Origin: Dolomedes plantarius
Lineage: Eukaryota; Arthropoda; Arachnida; Araneae; Dolomedidae
NCBI GenBank assembly: GCA_907164885.2
Contig: OU015500.1
Location: forward strand, 49,562,533-49,626,532
DNA length: 64,000 bases
Direction of reading: 5' to 3'
Positions 1 to 12,817 of the stretch are shown here, piece after piece (position 1 is the stretch's first letter; each line of letters begins with the position of its first letter). The notes under the pieces were generated by a model. That model made no database searches and was not told the DNA's origin. It saw nothing but the letters and a program-made list of their open reading frames with translations. The position numbers and the translations under genes are program-made.

Positions 1-156
1 AGGTAGGACTATACTTATGCATTTTACAGTCATGATTTCTCGGAAGTATTTAAGTTCTCCAAAACAAGCTTTGCCAATTCAGAATTTGCACTGCAGATAT
101 TAACCTTTTCCTTACGGGATGGGATTGCATGTAACCCAAGAATACGGGCTCAAGAA

Positions 157-159
<3 letters not shown>

Positions 160-198
<39 letters not shown>

Positions 199-239
199 CA
201 TATTTATACATGCATACATACATACAAACATACATACAT

Positions 240-285
<46 letters not shown>
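160..285. repeat. (TA)n, (CATA)n and (CA)n microsatellite cluster
   Basis: Two TA tracts (about 162-196 and 256-275) flank CATA and CA repeats. Short open frames here are artefacts of the dinucleotide repeat. Confidence 0.95.
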
Positions 286-287
<2 letters not shown>

Positions 288-288
288 A

Positions 289-390
289 AAACCCCCTTAA
301 TGGCCGTTCTTACAAAGGGGGTATGAAATTTCCCGTTCTATAGAGGGAATCGCAAAAATGGGACCCGTAAGCTGAAGGTTAAATTTTTGT
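289..390. repeat. Dispersed repeat next to a TA array, copy 1
   Basis: About 90 bp, including CTTACAAAGGGGGTATG and AATTTCCCGTTCTATAGAGG, recur in reverse orientation at 53422-53510. In both places the block abuts a (TA)n tract at the same edge. Nothing identifies its class. Confidence 0.75.
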
Positions 391-458
391 TTTGCAGCCG
401 AAGAAATGTATCTGTAAAAGGGGCTTCGTAATTTCATGGAAAATAACGTTTGATTATA

Positions 459-1006
459 CGAGGGTCATTTCAAAAGTAATGCACAAGACGGCGCCATTCC
501 GCACTGGATGATACAATAAAAATACAAAAATTCGCCATTTGCAGTTGAGGACTAAAGGAATATTCATGTGTCATTGAAAGTTTTCTAACGTGTTTTGTTT
601 TGAAGTGACGAATTTTTGAAATGGTGTCTCCACGTGTCTCGGGTACTGTGAGTGTAGAAGATCGAAGATCATACATCAAGCTTGAAAATTTGTGCTCGGT
701 GGGTTCCTCACTGCTTGACATATGAACAAAAACAGAAACGCCTGGACATTGCACTATTGTTGAAACCTTTGCACAGTCAACGTTTCTCCACCTTAGAAGA
801 GATTATTTCAGCCGTTACCCGAGTCATTAGAGAACTCAACAAAAGTAGCATGCTACATCTATAGAATTAAGAAATCTTCCTAGATGTTGGGACTCTGTTA
901 TTGAGAAGCAAGGGGAAGTATATAGAAGGACTGTAGCGATATTGTCAGAAAACAAATAGGTATAAAAGAACTAATTTACTGAACATTACTTTTCAAAGGA
1001 CCCTCG
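459..1006 (+). mobile_element. Internally deleted mariner copy, TA target duplication
   Basis: Inverted ends begin CGAGGGTCATTTCAAAAGTA on the left and, reversed, CGAGGGTCCTTTGAAAAGTA on the right, and are flanked by TA at 457-458 and 1007-1008. The interior holds mariner scraps: a stretch reading ARWVPHCLTYEQKQKR (about 694-741), typical of the middle of mariner transposases, and a C-terminal piece reading LPRCWDSVIEKQGKYIEGL (about 875-933). The catalytic core is missing. At 548 bp against the usual 1.3 kb it is non-autonomous, and it sits inside the satellite array. Confidence 0.88.
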
Positions 1007-2600
1007 TATTTAGCTTCCTGGGGTGATAAGCAAAATATTTGTTCCCCAAAATACTAATCGTGCTAGTTAACTAAAAACTTCCTCTGCAGATTTTCAATGC
1101 TTTTTGAAATGGAAGAAATCCATGTGTAAAATTTGTATCGTAATTTCATGCAAATACATTTATTTACATTTAGTTTCCTGTGGTGATGAGCAAAATATTT
1201 AAGTTCCTCAAAATGCATTTAATTAACTCAAAATTTCCTCCGTAGGTTTTCAATGCTTTTTGAAATCGAATAAATTCATGAGTAAAATTTGCAAATACGT
1301 TTATTTACATTACGTTTGCAAATACGTTTATTTACATTTTTTAGTTTCCTGTGGTGATGAGCAAAATATTTAAGTTCTCCAAAATGCGTTTAATTAACTC
1401 AAAATTTCCTCTTCATATTTTTAATGCTTTTTGAAATTGAAGAAATTTTTGTGTAAAATTCGTATTGAAATTTAAAGCAAATACATTTATTTACATTTAA
1501 TTTCCTGTGGTGATGAGCAAAATATTTAAGATTCCAAAAATGCGTTTAATTAAGCAAAATTTCCTTTGTAAGTTTTCAATACTTTATGAAATTGAAGCTA
1601 TGCATGTATGAAAAGTTCACCATAATTTCCTGCAGACACATTTAATTATATTCAGTTTTCAGCAGTAATGTGCAAAATGTTTATTCCTCAGAATTTTAAT
1701 AGTATTAGTCAATCGTGTTCTCAAAATTTCCTCTGCATATTTCCTCAATGCATTTTAAAATAGGAGAAATTCATGTGTAAAATGTGCACTGTAATTTCAT
1801 GCAAATACATTTATTTATATTCAATTTCCTGTGGCGATGAGCTAAACATTTAAGTTCCCCAAAATACCTTTAACTAAAAATTCCTCTGCAGACTTTAAAT
1901 GCTTTATGAAGTCGAATAAATGCATTTATGAAAAGTTAACCGTAATTTCTTGCATACACATTTAATTATATTAAGTTTTCAGTGGTAAAGTGCAAAATAT
2001 TTATTCCTCAAAATTCTAATAGTATTAGTCAATCGTGTTCTCAAAATTTCCTCTGCAGATTTTCAATGCATTTTAAAAAAGGAGAAATTTACGTGAATAA
2101 TGTGCATTGCAATTTCATACAAATACATTTATTTATATTCAATTTCCTGTGGCGATAAGCAAAATATTTAAGTTCCCCAAAATACGTTTAACTCAAAATT
2201 CCTCTGCAGACTTCGAATGATTTTTGAAATCGAATAAATGCATGTATAAAAAGTGCATCGTAATTTCATAAATTATAATAATAATTGGCATACATATTAC
2301 TGTATCCAATTGCCCGAGGCTCTAAGAAAAATATTTTTGTTCTCCAAAACACGTTTAGATAACTCATCATTTCCCCTGCAGATTTTCGAAATTTTCAAAA
2401 GCGAAATTAATTTTACAACTGAATTTTAAAGCGACAGAATTTTCCGTTTGCCTGTCAAGATGGATATATCTTTTTATTTGATTGTCTTCCAAACTTATTA
2501 CTAGTAATGAATGAACAATCAAAGTTTCGCCCCATAAATCGAAGACCTGTCTCTGAACAGAACGAAATGCTTTTTTAAAAAAATCCAAGGTAACATATGG

Positions 2601-3782
2601 AATGTTATTTCACGGAAAATGAATCACTTTTGTGCGCAAAACCACATTTCACCCATCAACCCTGCCCCAATTCGTCATGCTCCTGAACTAAATTCACGGG
2701 AAAATGTTTAGCAGCTACCCGAATCTGATATTAGAAAACAATCACTTCTTATCAAACAGAGAAGACGAGCGGTGGGCGTTGCCATTCGCTGTTAACCGCC
2801 CAGTCGGAGAGACGCAAAGCTCTGTGTTCTCAATGCGAAACACGTAAATCGTGTTATAGCGGTTGCGTCCCCATTAAATCTCTTACGTGGCCAATTACGC
2901 TAATGAAACGCGGTTGCAGGACAACGCTGAACATCAGTCTTTGTCTTGCACAGATTATACATACCAGAGAGACATCAATCACTCTGAATTTCCGAAAAGT
3001 TTAATTTTGCACTCCACTTGACTAAAACCGCATCGAGGATGTGTATCGCCAAAAAGCCAATTTTCCCCGCGAAAGTGAGAACTGATTTTACTTCGGGTAT
3101 TAACTTCAACAAACTTCACCAGACAATGAGCGGAATAATTAAGTCCGGCTGGAAATAATTAGATCAGGCTGACAGTTGCATAAACATATGATTTATTGCA
3201 AAAATCATGCATTTTGATAAATAAGAGATTAAAAAATTTGCATCAGAGAAGATTCCTTTCCATAGCTAAAAAAATATAAAACTTTAGCTTGAACTGATAT
3301 AATTTTAAACAATATAACTGCGGGGCAGAAAGTGAGCTTATTTCACATAAAGTAATTAGCATTTAAACCTTTCACATATCTCCCCTTCAAAATAGAATAT
3401 CAATTGTATCAATACACATGCCTCTGAGAATTAAAACTTTAAAATGTTACTACAAAGGCTTATTCATCCAAAATACTTAAATTAGACATTCACTTACCTG
3501 TGCCACAAAATAGTTTTCCAAAATAGGATTGAAGTCTGGTAAAATTGTACACTAAGGTTTTACTTTGTGGGTTTATCTTCCAAATTTCCCACGATAAAAA
3601 CATTTTTTAATCGCTCCTTATCAAAAATGTAAACATAACGAAGTCGCTAAATCCCGTAAAAAAGTTCGTTATATGGAAAATTCGTTAAATAGAGATTCAC
3701 CTTTTAAAATACTTTAAACTACACAAAACAGATTTTAAATTCATAAACACTTAATGCTATAAATAAAAGTAATTAATCACAC
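2601..3782. other. Unassigned intergenic sequence
   Basis: The part at about 2760-2960 is noticeably richer in G and C than its surroundings and shows no repeat structure. I see no splice-supported exon or long frame. At 3659-3710 there is a short Tigger-end-like stretch (TTCGTTAAATAGAGATTCAC) in the same orientation as the Tigger end at 6677-6823. Confidence 0.5.
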
Positions 3783-4493
3783 TGTGGCGTCACGATAAGG
3801 CTAAACTCTGAGGCATTTTTAAAAAAAATTACACAACTATTGGATCCATACTAAAAAAAGACAGAGTCCTAAATGAAAATACGAAGGCCAATTTTTAAAA
3901 CAAAAACTTAACAAATTTATTTACAAAAAAATTAACATTAAGCCATTGCAACATATTCAATTAAAACTACGTGCAGTTTTGCAATGCACGCTCCAGGACC
4001 CAGTTCGGCCCAAAACCAGGAGCCTAACAAAATCACGTCCGTTTGGCTGGATGTTATAGGCCGATCTCCTCTGCAAACACCAAGTCTCTGCCTCTCTATA
4101 TCTTGTGGCGTTCTCCCTGTCGGCGACTCTCCCAATTCCACGAAAAATCGTCTGTTTTTCAAAGAGGGGGCCGGCAGCCCTGTCGGTGACATTTCTTCGT
4201 AGCGAAGCATAGTTAAGCCATCTTTATCGCCCGCCGATGTCACTCGCATGAAGCTATCGCTAAGAAAAGACAGCTGTATGACTATGGTGGGAGACGTTTG
4301 CTTGAAAACCCGATTTGCATGGACTCAACTTTAGGCCAAAACTCCGCGGCATTTCCTGGAACTGTTTTTTAATCTCCCACGTGTTCAAAAATGGTGGTAA
4401 CTGGCAAAAAATACCCCGACAAACACACAGCGGTGTGTCGGGCACCCTGTGCGGTCTAGGGAAAAATAACCCCCATACTTCCATTACGCTACA
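3783..4493 (-). repeat. Candidate solo LTR, family A copy 1
   Basis: Read on the minus strand it starts TGTAGCGTAATGGAAG and ends CGTGACGCCACA, the TG...CA pattern of LTRs. A second copy lies on the plus strand at 55730-56291 with the same two ends, so the boundaries are supported by comparison. AATAAA lies close to the 3' end, as expected of an LTR polyadenylation signal. No primer-binding site follows it and no clear target duplication is visible. Open frames inside (about 3938-4249) are probably not genes because copy 2 does not preserve them. Superfamily unknown. Confidence 0.65.
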
Positions 4494-6660
4494 GCACATT
4501 TATTTTGTAAATTAATGTCTATTTCTTTTATATATCTTACCCCTCAAACAGAAATCTGCCAGGTGTTGCGACGCAGATTGTTGTAGATGATGAGGTAGTT
4601 AAAACTTTAATAATAATTACTAATTAAAGGTAGGATAACTCTTAACAATCACTTACTTCTACTAACAGTTAATATCTAGGTCCAATTAAATTTAACTTTT
4701 ATCATTAGCTATAGCGGTTAGTACATTAAGTTAGATGGAAAGTTTGCTTTGTGGTTTTTATTAATGCTATAACCCATAATATAATTAAAATCTACACTAG
4801 GTTCGACTTACTGTTGCATCACTGTGGTGATTAATGAGCCAAAAAGAAAAATTAAATTAAATCTAATAAAACTACATCTCTATAATTGAATCCCACCTAA
4901 AAATAAAAATTATTTCTCCTAAAAGAAAACTTAAAGAATTCATCTCTGCTGAAATAAAAAAAAAACCTAAAGCTAAAAATTAGGAAAATTAACTCAAAAG
5001 CAAAGAACGACATGACACAACTTTACAAACTAAAAATAACAATTTTATTACACTGACGACTAGTCTTAGATTCTGCATGACTCTCCACCAATCAACGATT
5101 ACAAGATATTAACAGTAATAGAGCCTTCATACATTAATTATTTCACATGAACAAATTCCAGAGAAGTCGCAATAAAATCAATTACTAATAAGGGTGGCTG
5201 GTGAGAAAAAAAAACCCGTTTAAATGAAAAGTGATTAAAATTTTTAAAAATCAAGAGAAAAACTGAAAAAAAATTCAATAATAAAAAAGGAAATTAAAAT
5301 CATATTACCAAATTAAATACTGCAGCACTCAAAAAAAGCTATAATTTTACGAAGTCATGAGGGGAGCCTTAACGCCATTTTCTAAGGCGTGCATGACGCC
5401 AAGACATGAACGTCTCCGGACCTTTCCGTTCAGCCATCATCTCTCCATCATGAGTCTGGGGTCAGCTCCCAGCTTCTTGCTCGCCTCTCACCTCTGTAAT
5501 CCTTCGCACCTTCCGCCCCCGACTCAACGCTACGTTTTTTCACTTTGGACTCCGCGAAGAAGTAAGAAGTCCCAACGCGCGCCGTCAATCTCAGACGAGG
5601 AAAACGTTGAAATTCTGTAGTGGCCGAAAAAATCTTTTCTTCCACTCATCGTTGATTTTTCTTCATCTTCTATTTCACATAATCATTGTTGGTTACTTAT
5701 TCCCTCCTTGAAAACGCCACCATCTCCGAATCACTGTATTCAACAGCGGAGGGATCGCTCTCGTATGCTGCTAAGCTCATCAACATTCCAACGTCCCGTC
5801 CCAACGTTCGGGGAAAGTGTCCACGACCATGTCTCGGTTTACAATCAACTGACAACAAGGGGGGTTATCTCAAAAGGAAAGACTAACTTTAAAAGAAAAA
5901 GACACACTTTAATTTTGCATTCATTGATTAAATAAAAACCCAAAAATACATACGAGCCACCTTACAATTATTTCAAAACAAGGCTTATTAATTTATCAAT
6001 ATTTTAACAATAAGGTATAACATGTGATGATCTCCTTCAATAATCTTCTTCATAATGTCAAAACATTTCGAGAAACTTGCGCACGCTTCTCCAAATGCGA
6101 TGACATTAATCAAATAAATGAATATTTGATCACCACAAGTTTAACCATCAAGTATATTTAGCAGAGGCTTAATAAATTAATTAAAAACAAAGCACAACCG
6201 TTACTAAAATTTAATTGCTTAAAAACCCGAGATTCAAATAAACGTTAATTATTTATAAACTATTAATTATCATCACAACAAAGGAAAACAGGGATAAAAC
6301 AAAACATTGTCCGGGAATACACTGTATTTTCGATTAAAAAAATTGTATTAAAATTAATGAATTTTAATGACATTATCGCAATTAATATAACAAGTAATTT
6401 TAAGTATACATTACCTCATGTGTCCTTAAATTTAATTACTGATAAAGTCTCTTAATTTTGTCTAAGTTTTTTGTTTGAAAAAATGTTTTCTCTCATAATA
6501 CGTCTCGCATCTGTGCAATGTACTAAAAAACCCTTCAGGCGTATTTTCTTCAAACTATAATTTGCATTGGAATGTGTAAAGATAGTTAATGTGTCAAATG
6601 TGTTAAAAGAAAGAATAAGTTTGAAATGTTCAGAAATTTTTTGAGAAATATGGAGGGAAA
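4494..6660. other. Unassigned AT-rich sequence
   Basis: No recognised element. The stretch at about 5350-5900 is less AT-rich and has an 87-codon open frame (5357-5620) without recognisable domains; I do not call it a gene. Confidence 0.5.
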
Positions 6661-6676
6661 AAATATTGGATCACAA

Positions 6677-6823
6677 GAAAAAGTTCGTTAAATAGAGAAT
6701 GCACTTCGCTATTTGGAGGTTATTTTACGAAGAAATTTGCAAAATGTTCTTGGTTCAAGGGAAAAGTTCGCAAAATAGAGAAATTCGCAAAATAGAGGTT
6801 CGTTAAATAGAGGTTCGACTGTA
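6677..6823 (+). repeat. Tigger/pogo-type right terminus with subterminal repeats
   Basis: Repeated TTCGTTAAATAGAG / TTCGCAAAATAGAG motifs run to GAGGTTCGACTG, followed by TA. Tandem subterminal motifs ending in ...CGACTG-TA are typical of Tigger-like elements. The matching left end is not present at a normal distance, so this is one orphan end. Confidence 0.6.
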
Positions 6824-6842
6824 TATATATATACAGTCGAAC
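6813..6842. repeat. Perfect 30-bp palindrome of two head-to-head Tigger ends
   Basis: GTTCGACTG, a TA tract, then CAGTCGAAC form an exact palindrome. It looks like one element's right end facing the first nine bases of another element's left end. Confidence 0.85.
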
Positions 6843-6865
6843 ATATATATATATATATATATATA

Positions 6866-7806
6866 CAGTGGTACCTCGACTTACGAGTTTTTCGAGATAC
6901 GAGCATTCTCTCGGCAGATTTTTTGCATCGAGTTACGAGCTAAAATTTGGGTTACGAGCAAGCTTCAGATACCCCACAGCTAGTTTGCGCAGCGAACGCC
7001 ATGTGCTCATCAAATGAGAACACGAGGAGCATATAATCTTTACAACCTTTATGTACAATTATTATACAATTGTATACATATTATTATAAGACTACTATAC
7101 AGTCTAAAACCTAGATATTAGCACTCAACAATTATCACCCGGGGCAGCTCGCTCTGCCCACACTTGAGTCGCCCTCCGAAACCGAACAGCGTCGTCCCTT
7201 TCTCGCATAAAGATAGCGTCAATTCCCTCCCCTACACTGGTAGTCGCCATGGGTTCTAGGGGATGGGATGACCTTGGTCCTAGGATCGCAAGCTCTCCTC
7301 CTTTTACGGATTCTGAGAAAACGATCTTCGGATTCTCAGAAAGAGGAACTTGGACATTACAGCCACAGTGAACGATGCAACAATCGCTCAGCTTTCATGT
7401 CTCTATTTAAGAGGGTAGCTCGTAATAAAAGCGAAAGCGAGGAAAATGTGACAAAAAGATCAAAAATCAACGAATAAGATTTAATTTTTAAGTTCAGCTT
7501 TTCTCCTCCTCTTTCATCAGTATCTTCAAGTCTGATCTCCAAGGTAAATGTTGTACATTACACTTAATAAAACAAGTTTATAGCCGTACATTCTATTGTA
7601 TTGCGTTTTTATACAGCGTTCGTCATTTATAAGAACATTTTTCTTATTTAAAAACATGTAACCAAAAATTGCTGTGTTTGGGGAGAGCCCAGAACGAATT
7701 AATGGCATTGCCATTTATTTCAATGGGGAAAATTGATTCGACATACGAGTATTTCGAGTTACGAGCTCCGTCATGGAACGAATTAAACTCGTAAGTTGAG
7801 GTACCA

Positions 7807-7809
<3 letters not shown>
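6866..7809. mobile_element. Tigger-like non-autonomous DNA transposon
   Basis: Terminal inverted repeats CAGTGGTACCTCGACTTACG (left) and CAGTGGTACCTCAACTTACG (right, reversed) are flanked by TA at 6864-6865 and 7810-7811, inside a larger TA array. Subterminal TACGAG motifs recur at both ends. At 944 bp it is too short for a full Tigger. A frame at 7268-7477 carries a lysine/serine-rich tail that could be a transposase remnant, but I cannot confirm that. Confidence 0.88.
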
Positions 7810-7863
<54 letters not shown>

Positions 7864-7867
7864 TATA
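7810..7867. repeat. (TA)n microsatellite
   Basis: Near-pure TA between the Tigger-like element and the next LTR. Confidence 0.97.
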
Positions 7868-9337
<1,470 letters not shown>

Positions 9338-9499
9338 ATATATATACGAGTATATATGTATCAAAAGCATCAATAGTTCGTAATTCTAAATGTTTAAAAT
9401 GACCCTACAAAATCATTATATATCAAAATATTTAATTTACATTTTACTAGACTTTTGCCTCAAAATGAATTTTCAAGAATAGATATGACTGAATTTGGA

Positions 9500-10420
9500 T
9501 AAAAATTTTGACGAAAGTCCTCCCTTTGCCGTGTTCCGTTGTTCTTGGAACAGGAAAAAACAATTACCGGAAGAACCAAACAGGCCATGTTTAGAAAAAA
9601 AAAGGTTCTTTTCCATAACGACAATACTCCGGCTCATTTATCCGCGATTGCGGCTGCAAAACTATAGGAATTGCGCTTCGGAATTGTTCCCAAACTTCTC
9701 GATTTCTCCTGATCAGTTCTCCTGATGTGCCCCCCTTGGTCTACTGTTTCTTACCAAATATGAAAAAAATTCTTGCAGGATAAAAATTTTCGCCAAATTC
9801 CGATGCGATTAGGTAAAAACATGCACATTTTGTAGCGTTGGACAAGTTTTACATTATGGAGAGGATAAGAAAGTTTGAAGATCTTTGGACCAAATGTATC
9901 AACCTTAAGGCTGGTGTGTACTAACCCAATTGGATTTGCTCCCCTCAGTGGTAACCCATGGAAAAAAATTTGTCCAAGAATTGGTGATACTTGGATTTAA
10001 AGATTTTTTTAAAAAAATTGTACTCCGTAATAGAGAAAGACATTTTATACCTTGGGGCATTTTTCTTTTTTTTTTAAATGCAAATAATATTTTAAAATTT
10101 AAATTATTCGGGGAAAATCTGGTATAGTGTGTTCTAAACGTTCATAAATTCCTTTGGGGAAAAGAAATTTATAAAATGAATCCTGTTGCGATGGGTAGAA
10201 AAGTTCAGCCTATCTGAAGATACCATTTTTATTTGATTAAGAGAATTTATGTAGCTATAAATAGTAGACGAATTTTCTCCATGGGTAAACATTGAGGTGA
10301 GTTAATCCAGTACGGTTAGTACACAACAGCCTTTAGGGATATTGTGCAGAAAAATAAAGCATAAAATTTCCAAAAAAAAGTCCGTTTAATTATTTTTTTA
10401 TGGACTTCAAACGACCCTTG
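9500..10420 (+). pseudogene. 5'-truncated mariner with decayed transposase
   Basis: Several frames read fragments of a mariner transposase 3' half: a stretch reading VLFHNDNTPAHLSAIAAAKL (about 9605-9664, the second catalytic Asp in the HNDN block), then KKFLQDKNFRQIP and RIRKFEDLWTKCINL (about 9860-9904). Stops and frameshifts separate the pieces. The right inverted end reads, reversed, CAAGGGTCGTTTGAAGTCC, followed by TA at 10421-10422. No left end or N-terminal HTH is found. A MITE is inserted between CINL and the last few codons. Confidence 0.85.
9908..10332. mobile_element. Harbinger-like MITE nested in the mariner
   Basis: The left end AGGCTGGTGTGTACTAACCC and the reversed right end AGGCTGTTGTGTACTAACCG start inverted repeats that remain alignable for about 60 bp (both include ACCCATGGA). 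The flanks are TTA at 9905-9907 and 10333-10335. A 3-bp TWA target duplication is characteristic of PIF/Harbinger. At 425 bp it has no coding capacity. Removing it rejoins the mariner reading ...TKCIN...GDIVQK. Confidence 0.82.
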
Positions 10421-11734
10421 TATAGGGAACTATATTGTGTTATTACTCATCTAAAGCTTTATAGTTTCCAAACTCAACTGTTAGTGACAAAGTGACTTCT
10501 TTCTGACTTTCAAAGTCATGCGTACTTCCTCCCTCTACGATAAAAGAGAATATGATGGCGGGGTTTTAAAATGCTGCTATGTAACAGATATGCATTACCC
10601 TTTTCATTTTGAATGGTAGTGACATATGAGTATAAATTTACTTTTGCTTCTAGGCCATATTCGTTCAGAGTATGGGAAAATATTCATATCAAAAACTATC
10701 TCAGATGAATACTCTCGAGATCAGACAGAAAAGTTCTTGTAGTTCTGGAAACTCCGACCAAATTTCAGAACTTCTAAAGTATTTCCAGTAATTTTGAGAG
10801 GCTATCTAGGAATCGAACTCGAAGTCATCTGCTTCTCGGACAAACGAGCTATGCTATAACCCCTTTAACCCGGGTAACTTCAAATGCCCAAGAAGTTTCC
10901 TTAGTTTTGTAAAATTTTCTACCGATCTTCTATTAGGAATTTTACAAATTTATATCCGCAAAACAACTATATTCTCTTTAAGCATATAGTTCCTATTCTT
11001 TGTTAATATCTTGTTATTTATCAGGTTGTATTCGTTCTGAAATTTCCCAAATATGATAAAGTTTTATTTTTAATAATAACTAATCATTGAAACTCTTTAT
11101 AATCTAGACAAAATATTTGTTGATACATTAAGTTTTCCTCAAAGTTTTCTTTATATCAAAATATTAATTCTTATAGACAAGTTGTTTGTTTTCAACCATA
11201 TTTTTTATTTCCAGTAATTCTAATCATCAGAAAAGTTCCTCAAAACGTTTTTTCTCGTCTAAAAAGAAGAATTTAATCGTAAATGCATTATTAATGCTAT
11301 ATTTATTTAATAAAGGTAAATTTTTCTGGATTTAAAGTGATATTAAGCACCCTGTAAGAGTGTAAAATTTATCTGACAAAGTTGGTAAATTTATTTCTGT
11401 TCAGCAGCACAGCATTCTTCAAAAATTCAAAAGCCCAACAATGGTTTAGAGTTATTATTATTTACTTAAAAGGTAGAAAAATATTGAAAATTCTCTTTTA
11501 TTACAAGAAAAGGAAAGATTTTTTCCTTTGAAATCCGTACCTTTCAAAAATTTTAAACGTTTTTCAGGGGTTTTGAATTTTAACTGACATTTATCCCAAG
11601 ACATTTCAAAAATTCCCATATTTATATGACATTTAAATATCGATATAAATATACTTCAAAATAATATTCTAAAATGAAAAAGAAACCCTTCTATAAAGTA
11701 TACGATATTTCAAGTAGGAATTCTTGGTGTTTTT

Positions 11735-11736
<2 letters not shown>
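10421..11736. other. AT-rich sequence with one SINE head
   Basis: Apart from the tRNA-like stretch at 10795-10870 I see no element or gene. Confidence 0.5.
10795..10870 (-). repeat. tRNA-derived SINE head (relic)
   Basis: The minus strand has a box A-like TATAGCATAGCTCGTTTG and a box B GAGTTCGATTCC at tRNA spacing. Acceptor-stem pairing is poor, so this is a SINE promoter relic rather than a tRNA gene. Confidence 0.65.

Positions 11737-11806
<70 letters not shown>
11737..11806. repeat. (TA)n microsatellite
   Basis: About 70 bp of near-pure TA. Confidence 0.97.
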
Positions 11807-11809
<3 letters not shown>

Positions 11810-12249
11810 CGTGCGTTGACTGAATTCCTGAGACAGGGATAACGTTTGGAATTTTAAAAAAACGATATTTATGTATAATGTTTTAACGTTTAGACCTTAA
11901 TTCAAATTTCGAAACTCTTAAAGAAATAGCATAGATATTTTCTAGCAATAATTTGTTGTCGTTGTTGTGGCTAAGGTCCCTGGGGCTCCTGCATCAAACA
12001 ATAATTTAAATTACCAAAATGTGAGGAATGTAAAACATGCAGTACAGCATGAATAGTATTTTTTACCTATTGCTTCCACCGACATAAAAAAAATTGATGA
12101 GTATTGACTGAAATTTTATACTTTGTATTACATGAGTAAAAAATACTGTGTAATACTGCAGTAATGTAATTTTTACTGTTCTGTACCAAAAATGATTAAT
12201 ATTTATAAGTACATAATTATAGAAATAATTCTCGTTTAATTTATAAATA

Positions 12250-12817
12250 CAGGGTGTCCGGGCTAAAGGTATCCGAAAGTCATGACTTATTTTTACAGAA
12301 CTATCCATTAGAATCTAAAAAAAATTATTTAATTACAAAGAACATCTAGCCAAGTTTTAACTTCAATCATAGATTTCGATTATAGTATCATAGATTTCGA
12401 TGTGTGCACCTTTTGTAGCACGACAAACGTCTAAATGGTAATCCGATTCTCTCCAAGTGTTTCGTAGCATATCAGGAGTTATTACACGAGTTGCTTGAAT
12501 GATACGCTTCTTCAACTCATCCGTAGTTTCAATTTTTTGTTTATACACAACGGATTTAATGAATCCCCAAGCAAAAAATTCTAATAACGCCTGATATGCT
12601 ACGAAACACTTGGAGAGAACTGGATTACAATTTAGACGTTAGTCGTGCTACAAAAGGTGCAGACATCGAAATCTATGATGCTATGATAGAAATCTATGAT
12701 TGATATTAAAACTTGGTGAGATGTTCTTTCTATTTAAATAATTTTTTTTTAAATTCTAATGGGTAGTTCCGTAAAAATATGTCATGGTTTTCGAATACCT
12801 TTAGCCCTGACACCCTG
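12250..12817. mobile_element. Fold-back element made of two inverted transposon 3' ends
   Basis: The arms 12250-12490 and about 12590-12817 are inverted copies at roughly 90% identity. They begin CAGGGTGTCCGGGCTAAAGG and, reversed, CAGGGTGTCAGGGCTAAAGG, and are flanked by TA at 12248-12249 and 12818-12819. Each arm encodes the same transposase C-terminus, so the element is two copies of one transposon end joined head to head around a short unique centre. Confidence 0.88.
12363..12548 (-). pseudogene. Transposase C-terminal fragment in the fold-back arm
   Basis: The frame reads ...ELKKRIIQATRVITPDMLRN... and then HLDVCRATKGAHIEIYD. The order 'TPDML - W - DYxLDVCRxTxGAHIE' is the familiar C-terminal end of a Tc1/mariner-superfamily transposase widespread in arthropods. 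The inverted arm carries the same sequence (reads PDMLRNTWREL, DVSRATKGADIEIYD). No catalytic residues are present. Confidence 0.72.

Larger units (their letters stand above)
1..2600. repeat. Satellite-like tandem array, unit about 162 bp
   Basis: Nine diverged units are readable between 1007 and about 2600. A landmark GCAAAATATTT recurs near 1029, 1190, 1361, 1517, 1671, 1843, 1991, 2158 and 2327, giving spacings of 148-172 bp. Other shared blocks are an ATTTCATGCAAATACATTTA-like stretch and TTTCAATGCTTTTTGAAAT. A partial unit near 30-65 and another near 425-450 show that the array began further left and is interrupted by a mariner and by TA repeats. Units differ by substitutions and small indels, so the array is old. 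No coding capacity is seen. Confidence 0.85.

Noticed and set aside
3938..4249. 103-codon frame as a gene
   Set aside because: Lies in a repeat whose second copy (55730-56291) does not keep the frame.
5357..5620. 87-codon frame as a gene
   Set aside because: No domain or splice evidence; Pro/Ser-rich low-complexity composition.
3659..6823. Single long Tigger element between 3.66 and 6.82 kb
   Set aside because: The two end-like stretches are in the same orientation, not inverted.
10795..10870. tRNA gene
   Set aside because: Boxes A and B are present but acceptor and anticodon stems do not pair; SINE heads elsewhere in the window look the same.
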